Part shown: positions 57,022 to 64,000 of the stretch, piece after piece
Layout of the letters: every line of letters starts with the position of its first letter
Numbering within the stretch: the stretch's first letter is position 1
NCBI GenBank assembly: GCA_023539445.1
Contig: JAKCEW010000002.1
Span: 1-64,000, forward strand
Direction of reading: 5' to 3'
DNA: 64,000 bases
From: Candidatus Terraquivivens yellowstonensis
Lineage (GTDB): Archaea; Thermoproteota; Nitrososphaeria_A; Caldarchaeales; Wolframiiraptoraceae
Position numbers and translations under genes: made by a program
Notes under the pieces: model-generated
What the model was told of the DNA's origin: nothing
Databases searched by the model: none
The model's input: only the letters and a program-made list of their open reading frames with translations

Positions 57022-58176
57022 CTATAGAGCGAATATTTCAACCAAATCCTTATCTTGCAATACGTGGTCGATGCCTACTTTTTGACCTTGTACTTTAACT
57101 GAATTGCCCCAAACCTTCGCGTACCTGAAGCCCCTTGCAAGCTCTTTATGGATGAGATATGCAAGTTGACCAACGGTTGTGCCACTCGGCACGACAATCG
57201 GTTTCCTCGCGACAATACCGTCCTTCTGTGTATAAACCCTTATGAGTTCTAAGGTTTTGAATATCAGTTGCTTCAATTCTTCCAACCCCTTCCCTTCTTT
57301 TGCCGAGAACCTTACCAGCGGAATTCCAAGCCGTGCGGTCATTTCCTCGATTTCGCTCGAGTATTCCGAGTTAAGGTCAAGCTTATTAAGTATCACAAGG
57401 CCCTTCTTATAAACAAATTCGTATATGACCTGTTCTTCGACATCTTCTATTGTGGCATCGCCGATTATCTTGACCACGGCATTTCTTATACCGACGCTTT
57501 CAAGTAGCTTCTTAACATCATCTATGTTGCCTTGAAACTTGCCGAATGTAACAAGTCTTATGCCGCCGCTGTCTTTCTTCTCAAGGATGACCCTAGTCCG
57601 TTCCCTCTTCAACACTACGCCAATATCCTCTAACATTTCAACAATCTTTCTGAGCTGCTCATGAGGCCTGTTTGTCGCGTCCAGAACGACCGCTATAAGA
57701 TCAGCATTTCTCGCCATACCAAGACTCTTGTATGCTATGCTGGTCTCTTCCAATGCTTCTGTCAAAATTGCTGGGAGTTCCACCACCTGTATTTCAACAT
57801 CCTCGTACACCATCATGCCCGGTACTGGTCTCTTTGTCGTCATTGGGTATTCGGCTATCTCAGGGTTTGCATTCGTAAGCAATGCGAGTAATGAAGATTT
57901 GCCGCTGTTTGTAGCACCCAATAGTACGACTTGGGCTGCCCCCTCTTTTTCAATACTGAACTCATCCTTCCTACCACCTTTTACTGGTTTACGCTCGAGC
58001 TCGCGCCTGAGTTGGGCAAGCCTCTTTTTCAGTTGTCTGAGCATTTTTTCTGTATGCTTATGGTGGGGTATGCAGGATATTGCTTCCTCTAATGCCTTAA
58101 TTTTTTCCTCGTGCGTCCTAGCCTCTCTGTACTTAGCTAGCTTGGCCTTTGCCTCCGCCGGCAGGTTCGTTGGCAT
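57022..58176 (-). CDS. DRG-family Obg-like GTPase with TGS domain
   Basis: VVLLGATNSGKSSLLALLTNANPEIAEYPMTTKRPVPGMM, LVILNKLDL, C-terminal TGS-like domain. Confidence 0.94.
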   Translation of the reverse strand: MPTNLPAEAKAKLAKYREARTHEEKIKALEEAISCIPHHKHTEKMLRQLKKRLAQLRRELERKPVKGGRKDEFSIEKEGAAQVVLLGATNSGKSSLLALLTNANPEIAEYPMTTKRPVPGMMVYEDVEIQVVELPAILTEALEETSIAYKSLGMARNADLIAVVLDATNRPHEQLRKIVEMLEDIGVVLKRERTRVILEKKDSGGIRLVTFGKFQGNIDDVKKLLESVGIRNAVVKIIGDATIEDVEEQVIYEFVYKKGLVILNKLDLNSEYSSEIEEMTARLGIPLVRFSAKEGKGLEELKQLIFKTLELIRVYTQKDGIVARKPIVVPSGTTVGQLAYLIHKELARGFRYAKVWGNSVKVQGQKVGIDHVLQDKDLVEIFAL

Positions 58177-58246
58177 AGTCAGCCCATTTTAACATTATGT
58201 GGAACTCTCTTATTTGCGTTCTTTTTATCTTAATAAGGGCAGTTTT

Positions 58247-59404
58247 TTACTTCAACCTTCTCGCAAAGGTTACTGCGGTTGCTCCAATAAAGCATATGGG
58301 GGCTAGCGTTGCGAAGGCGATGTTCCATCCCATCGGAATTATAATGCCAAGCACTAATGGGCCTATGAGGTATCCAATGTTGCTCATGAAATTAAGGATT
58401 CCTAGTCCAACGCTAGCCAATTTAGGTCCCAATAATGCGCCCGAGCTGGCAAGGGTAGGTGCTGGCACGAATCCCCATATTGTACCAAGGGCGATCACGT
58501 ATGCGGTCAATATCCAAAAATTGCTTGTGAAAAATATGTAAAGCGGAAATGCAATGCCTGAAAGGATGCAGGACGTAACGATAAGTTTCTTCATAGATTT
58601 TATCTTGTCAACAACAACTCCTGCTATTGGACCGATAGGTATGCACATAACCATCGGAATTGTTGAGACTACTGATGCTAATGTCAGCGAGTAACCAATT
58701 TCGGTAAGGTGTGTGGGTAACCAAGTTGAGAAGCCTATTGCTGCAAAGTTAAAGCAAAGCCATCCAAAGGCCACTAACCATATATCAGTGTGCCTATAAG
58801 CAGCCACTCCGCTTGCTTTCTTTTCTTCTTTGTAGGTTATAGTGGTTGGGGGCGTTTTAATTAATGTCACGAAAAACACGCATGCTATTATCGAGAGCAA
58901 TGTGGTAAACCACCACATACTTTGCCACGATGTTGTTACGAGTGCGGGTGCCACCGCATAAGATAGAAGCATTCCTATTGGGACACATGGTGCAAAGATA
59001 CCCAAAGCCTTTCCCAACTCATTCGGAGGAAACCACATGGTTATTAGCGCTGGTGCGAATATTAGTGCAGAACCGAATGCAAACCCCTCGAGGAACCGTG
59101 ATATAAGTAAGGTTGTATAGTTCGGGGCGAAGCTCCCGATTATCGAGCCCATTGTGAGACATGCAAGCATAAGAGTCCCTATCTTTTTAGGACCAAAACG
59201 TTCAGTTAACGACCCCGTGGGGAGCGATACGATAACTGCAGAGATAGAGAAAGAGGACATAAGAAGACTGGCCATCGCATAATCTAGCCTGAAGGCCTCG
59301 ATCAAAATAGGCATTATTGGCGGAGGTTTAAAGTAATTTATGGCAGCAACCACGCTTACGAACACTGCTACGAAGAGTATGACCCAGCGGTATTTTGTTA
59401 TCAC
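58247..59404 (-). CDS. Major facilitator superfamily transporter
   Basis: Twelve-TM-like profile with GSLTERFGPKKIG between early helices. Confidence 0.9.
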   Translation of the reverse strand: MITKYRWVILFVAVFVSVVAAINYFKPPPIMPILIEAFRLDYAMASLLMSSFSISAVIVSLPTGSLTERFGPKKIGTLMLACLTMGSIIGSFAPNYTTLLISRFLEGFAFGSALIFAPALITMWFPPNELGKALGIFAPCVPIGMLLSYAVAPALVTTSWQSMWWFTTLLSIIACVFFVTLIKTPPTTITYKEEKKASGVAAYRHTDIWLVAFGWLCFNFAAIGFSTWLPTHLTEIGYSLTLASVVSTIPMVMCIPIGPIAGVVVDKIKSMKKLIVTSCILSGIAFPLYIFFTSNFWILTAYVIALGTIWGFVPAPTLASSGALLGPKLASVGLGILNFMSNIGYLIGPLVLGIIIPMGWNIAFATLAPICFIGATAVTFARRLK

Positions 59405-59491
59405 GCTCGCTCCCTTTAATTTTACGCTTGTTTTTACTTTCGACTTAATAAGCCCAATCTTAAAGATTTATCAAGGCTTTTGAGACCTTAG

Positions 59492-61399
59492 GTGGGAAGA
59501 AAGCCGTTGACCGTGAAGACATTGCTTGCGGAATCAGCGAAAATTCTAGAGGAAGCTGGGTTGCCAGACCCAAAGCTCGAGATACCCAAATCCCCGGAGC
59601 ATGGTGAGGTCTCATGTACCTCTGCCTTCGAGCTTGCCAAAAAATTGAACAAGAGTCCGATGGATATTGCTCTAGATGTCGCATCGAGGGCTAAGGAGGT
59701 TATTGAAAGAAAAAGAGGTTTAGTAAAGTCCGTGGAGGTCGTTAGGCCGGGGTTCATCAATTTTTATGCTGATTGGCCCTCCTACGCCGTCAAGATAATT
59801 GAAAATGTTCTAAACTCCGCCGAGGCATATGGCTCATCTGACATGGGAAAGGGGCGGCGTATACTCATAGAACATACGAGCGTGAACCCGAACAAGGCGT
59901 TACATGTAGGCCATGCAAGGAACGTATGTCTAGGTAGTGCGCTGGCCAGATTGTACAAGTTTGCGGGCTTCAACGTTTTGGTGGCTAACTACATTGATGA
60001 CAGCGGAAGCCAGATGGCCGACATCATATTGGGCATCAAGTATCTAGGGTATCCAATGGAGCCGCCGGAAGGTATGAGGTTTGATGAATACTGCGGTGAC
60101 AAAGTGTACGTCGAGGTCAATAAGTTATTAGAGCAGAAGCCTGAGTTATCCGAGAAGAAGCGTCTGTTGATCAAGGAGATAGAGGATAGGTCGAGCGATA
60201 GCTTCGCACTTAGCAGAGAGATAGCCCTCAGAGTCTTAAAGGAACAACTAAAGACATGCTGGAGGTTAGGTGCCTCATATGACATTCTAAACAGAGAAAG
60301 CGATGTGGTTGCCTTCGGATTGTGGGAAGAAGTCTTTTCAAAACTCAAGAAAAATAATGCTTGTTACCTCGCTACATCTGGGCCCAAGGCAGGTTGCTGG
60401 ATGCTAGACCTTTCAGCTCACAAAACGCTTAGTAAAGAGGGCGATGAGGTGTTAGTAAAAAGTGATGGGACTACTACGTATGTGGCAAGGGACATAGCGT
60501 ATGCAGCATGGAAACTCGGAATAGTTGAAAGAGACTTCAAATACAAATTATTCGGCAAGAACAAAGATCAAAGCGATATACTCATAACCGACATAGATGG
60601 TGATATCGATTTTAAAGTTAAGGATGTTGATATAACAATAGCCGTTGTGGACGTAAGGCAAAGGAGGCCGCAAGAAATAGTGAAGTATGCCCTTGGCCTA
60701 ATTGGTGCAGACCCCTCGAAATATGTGCACTTCGCTTACGAGGTTGTTTCTCTAAGCGCAAAAGAGGCGGAGAGGATGGGCTTAAACGTCAGCGGCGCCG
60801 AGTTCGTTCATATGAAAGGTAGGGAAGGTATATACGTAAAGGTCGACTCAGTCATAGATTCCATAAAGAATAAGATAATATCCGAAACATCTCAAAGGCA
60901 TCCAGATTGGCACCCACAAAAGGTCGAAAGCGTTGCGGAAAATGTGGCCATTGGGGCACTCGTATACGCTCTGGTGAAAGGTGATGCGGATAAAATAATA
61001 GTCTTTGATAGAGAGGACGCTCTAAAGATTGAGGGAGATACCGGGCCCTACTTACAGTACTCTTATGCAAGGGCTTGCAGGATACTCGAAAAGTCGCCGA
61101 TAAAACAGGAGGAAGTTAAGCGGAGGGAAACCTTAGAAATGCAAGAGATATCACTCCTCAGGGAGATATCGCTCTTTCCCCTTTTGGTGGAGGAATCCGT
61201 AAAGTTGATGTTGCTCAAAAAGCTTGCCAACTACGCCTATAACTTGGCATCGGCTTTCAATAACTTTTACGAATCCTGTCCCGTGTTAACGGATGATGAG
61301 GAGGTTATGAAATTTAGGCTGGCCCTTACGAGGGCTTATCTGATAACCATGGGCAATTGCTTAAGGATCCTTGGAATACCAATAGTCGAAGAAATGTAA
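59492..61399 (+). CDS. argS: Arginyl-tRNA synthetase
   Basis: IEHTSVNPNKALHVGHARNVCLGSALARLYKFAGFNV, YVARDIAYAAWKLG, C-terminal DALR-type anticodon domain. Confidence 0.96.
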   Translation: MGRKPLTVKTLLAESAKILEEAGLPDPKLEIPKSPEHGEVSCTSAFELAKKLNKSPMDIALDVASRAKEVIERKRGLVKSVEVVRPGFINFYADWPSYAVKIIENVLNSAEAYGSSDMGKGRRILIEHTSVNPNKALHVGHARNVCLGSALARLYKFAGFNVLVANYIDDSGSQMADIILGIKYLGYPMEPPEGMRFDEYCGDKVYVEVNKLLEQKPELSEKKRLLIKEIEDRSSDSFALSREIALRVLKEQLKTCWRLGASYDILNRESDVVAFGLWEEVFSKLKKNNACYLATSGPKAGCWMLDLSAHKTLSKEGDEVLVKSDGTTTYVARDIAYAAWKLGIVERDFKYKLFGKNKDQSDILITDIDGDIDFKVKDVDITIAVVDVRQRRPQEIVKYALGLIGADPSKYVHFAYEVVSLSAKEAERMGLNVSGAEFVHMKGREGIYVKVDSVIDSIKNKIISETSQRHPDWHPQKVESVAENVAIGALVYALVKGDADKIIVFDREDALKIEGDTGPYLQYSYARACRILEKSPIKQEEVKRRETLEMQEISLLREISLFPLLVEESVKLMLLKKLANYAYNLASAFNNFYESCPVLTDDEEVMKFRLALTRAYLITMGNCLRILGIPIVEEM

Positions 61400-61401
61400 G
61401 C

Positions 61402-61439
61402 CTAAATAAAGGCCCTTTTCCTAATGAAAAGGTATTTAG
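61402..61439 (+). other. Two-stem RNA/DNA hairpin between argS and rpoD
   Basis: CTAAATA(61402-61408)...CCTTTTC(61414-61420)-ctaat-GAAAAGG(61426-61432)-TATTTAG(61433-61439); both 7 bp stems perfect. Confidence 0.6.
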
Positions 61440-61477
61440 CTAACAGCTAATAAAAGGTCGGAAGAGACCGATAAGGC

Positions 61478-62140
61478 ATGAGCGGCGGAAATATGGTCGT
61501 TAGGCTGTTAGAGTCGAACGGTAAGTCGATGAAGATTGAGTTTGAGGGTGTGCCCTTAGCGGTAGCTAACGCCATAAGGAGACTCATAATATCTGAGGTA
61601 CCTACAATGGCGGTCGAGGAGGTGCTTATCATAGAGAACAGCTCTGGAATGACAAACGAGGTGCTTGCCCACAGGATATCTTTGATCCCCTTCGTCTCAG
61701 ACATCGACCGTTATGTGCCGCCAGAGGAGTGCACATGTGGTAGCAAACTGGGTTGTGAAAAATGCGTCGTTAGATATGTCCTAAAAGCAGAGGCGGGTGA
61801 CCAGCCCATAACGGTATACTCTAGAGATATGGTACCAGAAGATCCGAACACAACGGTGATTCCCGTTAGCGGGAACATACCAATCGTTAAGCTAGCGCCC
61901 GGTGAGAAGATAGAGCTTGAACTCTACGTGAGGGTTGGAAAAGGGAAGAAGCATGCCAAATGGCAGCCAGGTATAGCCACTTTGTATGAATCTAAAGAAA
62001 GTGCCGATAAAAGAATACTTTTCGTGGAGTCTTTTGGATTCTTAGAACCTAAGAGGATGGTGCTTGAGGCCATCAAGATTCTTAACAAGAAAGTAAGCAA
62101 CTTAATGCACGTGATTAGGGAGTGTGAGCAACATGCTTAG
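61478..62140 (+). CDS. rpoD: DNA-directed RNA polymerase subunit D
   Basis: KIEFEGVPLAVANAIRRLIISEVPTMAVEEVLIIENSSGMTNEVLAHRISLIPF. Confidence 0.96.
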   Translation: MSGGNMVVRLLESNGKSMKIEFEGVPLAVANAIRRLIISEVPTMAVEEVLIIENSSGMTNEVLAHRISLIPFVSDIDRYVPPEECTCGSKLGCEKCVVRYVLKAEAGDQPITVYSRDMVPEDPNTTVIPVSGNIPIVKLAPGEKIELELYVRVGKGKKHAKWQPGIATLYESKESADKRILFVESFGFLEPKRMVLEAIKILNKKVSNLMHVIRECEQHA

Positions 62141-62456
62141 CTTACAGGTATATCGCACTCTCAAAAAGTTAGCAAAAGAATCTAGATTTTGGAGAGCAAT
62201 ACTCAAGGAGGCTAGTAAGCCCAGAAGGGTGGTAAATGTATATAGGTTGAACAGATATACAAAAGGCGGCGAGGTAGTCTTCGTCCCAGGCAAGTTACTG
62301 GGCTTTGGGAACATAGACCACCCTGTTACAGTATCTGCCTTCGCTTTCTCCAAATCTGCGTATGAGAAGGTTATAAGAGCAGGTGGCAACGTCCTCTCCA
62401 TGGAAGATTTTATGAAACTTTATCCAAAAGGAAGGGGTGTGAAGATAATTGGTTAA
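62133..62456 (+). CDS. rpl18e: Ribosomal protein eL18 (L18e)
   Basis: FWRAILKEASKPRRVVNVYRLNRYTKGGEVVFVPGKLLGFGNIDHPVTVSAFAFS. Confidence 0.94.
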   Translation: MLSLQVYRTLKKLAKESRFWRAILKEASKPRRVVNVYRLNRYTKGGEVVFVPGKLLGFGNIDHPVTVSAFAFSKSAYEKVIRAGGNVLSMEDFMKLYPKGRGVKIIG

Positions 62457-62934
62457 TATTCAAACTTATGCACAGGAAGAAGAAATAGTCGTCGATGCCA
62501 CGAACCTAAAGTTAGGCAGAATGGCGTCTTACATAGCAAAGAACCTTATGCAAGGTAAGAGGGTCACCGTTGTAAACGCCGAGAAAGCCATCGTTACTGG
62601 GAATAAGAAAGCTATACTCGAAAGGTATCTTATGCTCTTGGGAAGAAGCCAGAAGAGGTCGATACATAGGCCCAGTGTATGGTATCCGAGGACGCCGAAT
62701 AAATTGGTGTGGTACACTATAGTAAGAATGTTACCAAGGAAGAAGGCCAAGGGCAAGATGGCGATGCATAGACTCAAGGTGTATGTAGGCGTACCTGAAA
62801 AGTATAAGAATGCAACGCTGACGTCTTTTGAAGAAGCCAAGCTAATTAGTACTAGGAATAGGAGTGGTAAGCTTATAAGATACATGACGATTGAACAAAT
62901 ATCTAGAGAATTAAAAGGTGGGAGACAAACGTGA
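62449..62934 (+). CDS. rplM: Ribosomal protein uL13
   Basis: VVDATNLKLGRMASYIAKNLMQGKRVTVVNAEKAIVTGNK; syntenic with eL18 and uS9. Confidence 0.96.
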   Translation: MVNIQTYAQEEEIVVDATNLKLGRMASYIAKNLMQGKRVTVVNAEKAIVTGNKKAILERYLMLLGRSQKRSIHRPSVWYPRTPNKLVWYTIVRMLPRKKAKGKMAMHRLKVYVGVPEKYKNATLTSFEEAKLISTRNRSGKLIRYMTIEQISRELKGGRQT

Positions 62935-63332
62935 GCAAGGTACTCGAACAAATATTTGTGGGAAAGAGGAAGACGGCTGTTGCAAGGCTTAAGGTGAGAC
63001 ATGGAAACGGTGAAGTGCTAATAAATAACATGCCCGTCGAGATGCTTGGGCACGAAATCGCCATCAAAAAAATTTTAACCCCGCTATATTTCGATGAGAA
63101 ATTTTGGAAAACTCACACGTTTGATGTAAATGTTTCAGGTGGTGGAGTTCTCGCTGCTGCTGATGCTATAGCTATTGCGATAGCGAAGGCTGTTGCAGCT
63201 CACAGCTCGAAGGCAAGAGAGGCTATATTGCAGTTTGACCGTGCATTATTGGTCGACGACCCTCGCAGGACTGAGCCCAAAAAACCAAACAGGAGATCAG
63301 CAAGAAGATTCAAGCAAAAGTCATACAGGTAA
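62931..63332 (+). CDS. rpsI: Ribosomal protein uS9
   Basis: VGKRKTAVARLKVRHGNGEVLINN and C-terminal RRSARRFKQKSYR. Confidence 0.96.
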   Translation: MSKVLEQIFVGKRKTAVARLKVRHGNGEVLINNMPVEMLGHEIAIKKILTPLYFDEKFWKTHTFDVNVSGGGVLAAADAIAIAIAKAVAAHSSKAREAILQFDRALLVDDPRRTEPKKPNRRSARRFKQKSYR

Positions 63333-63357
63333 ATTATGGGTGGTGTTATCTGGTTTG

Positions 63358-63579
63358 ATGTTTCCTATTAGATGTTTCACATGTGGTGCACTCATAGCCG
63401 ATAAGTGGGAGGAATACAAAGCTAGGGTGGATGCAGGTGAGAGTCCTGCTAAGGTTCTTGACGAGCTAGGTATAAAGAGATATTGTTGCAGGAGGATGTT
63501 CATATCCGCAGAAGATTATTTCGATGAGATTGTTGAGTTTAGGTCAAGGTTTGGTAAGAGGGGAGACATAAAGACGTGA
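63358..63579 (+). CDS. rpoN: DNA-directed RNA polymerase subunit N (RPB10-like)
   Basis: MFPIRCFTCGALIADKWEEYKARV...IKRYCCRRMFIS zinc bundle; true start is internal to the listed 63193 ORF. Confidence 0.95.
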   Translation: MFPIRCFTCGALIADKWEEYKARVDAGESPAKVLDELGIKRYCCRRMFISAEDYFDEIVEFRSRFGKRGDIKT

Positions 63580-64000
63580 ATACATCTTCAAAAATAGTAG
63601 ATGCTTATGCAAGGATAGTGCTCGATAGTAGGGGCGATGAAACAATAGAGGTCGAAATTAGGACTGCTAAAGGTCTTGGAAGGGCCGCGGCCCCCGCTGG
63701 TAAGAGTAGGGGCATAAAGGAAGCCGTTCCCTATCCTCCGGGCGGTGTCAGAGAATCTCTTGAAATCTTCAAAAGAACTATAAGGCAACGCTTGATAGGT
63801 CTCGATGCGTCTGAACAAGAATCAATAGATTATATGCTTAAAGAAATTGATGGCACTGATAGATTCGAAAAGATTGGAGGAAATCTCGCTTATGCCATAT
63901 CCCTCGCGACGGCGCTAGCAGCATCCGCGGCTTTGGAAAAGCCGCTTTATGAGTTTTTGGATCCTGACGCATCATCCATCCCATTGCCGCTTGGTAATGT
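63576..64000 (+). CDS. eno: Enolase, N-terminal part (runs off the window end)
   Basis: GTG start; VNTSSKIVDAYARIVLDSRGDETIEVEIRTAKGLGRAAAPAGKSRGIKEA...LATALAASAALEKPLYEFL. Confidence 0.93.
   Translation, partial: MNTSSKIVDAYARIVLDSRGDETIEVEIRTAKGLGRAAAPAGKSRGIKEAVPYPPGGVRESLEIFKRTIRQRLIGLDASEQESIDYMLKEIDGTDRFEKIGGNLAYAISLATALAASAALEKPLYEFLDPDASSIPLPLGN

Noticed and set aside
1-64000. CRISPR arrays, prophage or transposon
   Set aside because: No regularly spaced repeats, integrase, transposase or terminal inverted repeats were seen; gene density and synteny are housekeeping-like.

Overview
The window is about 64 kb of densely packed archaeal chromosome. Diagnostic genes include TFB, RpoD, RpoN, ribosomal proteins eL18, uL13 and uS9, TiaS, archaemetzincin, LSm, Rio2, the HerA/NurA/Mre11/Rad50 set and coenzyme F420 genes. 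Reverse gyrase points to a thermophile. The gene mix looks like the TACK/Thermoproteota side, but I cannot assign it more precisely from sequence alone. Most of the region is ordinary housekeeping. The standout is a three-gene cassette at 13109-16274. It encodes a short SMC ATPase with Smc5/Smc6-type head motifs (QSGGER, SPFRAVDEFDVHLDP, QYIIITP) and no room for a normal hinge, then a kleisin-like protein whose C-terminus resembles the Nse4 C-terminal winged helix, then a tandem winged-helix protein resembling Nse3/MAGE (KITE) proteins. Together these look like a minimal archaeal Smc5/6-like complex. Other points of interest are a TatC with a zinc-ribbon tail, a LarA-like protein lacking the cofactor-anchoring Lys, an F420 locus with a nitroreductase, a likely operator upstream of a TrpB2 gene, an isolated NuoJ/J/K cluster, a pair of paralogous small membrane proteins, a two-stem hairpin before rpoD and a probable CTG start codon. 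All identifications were made by reading motifs, with no database search. I found no CRISPR arrays, rRNA, transposons or convincing tRNA genes.
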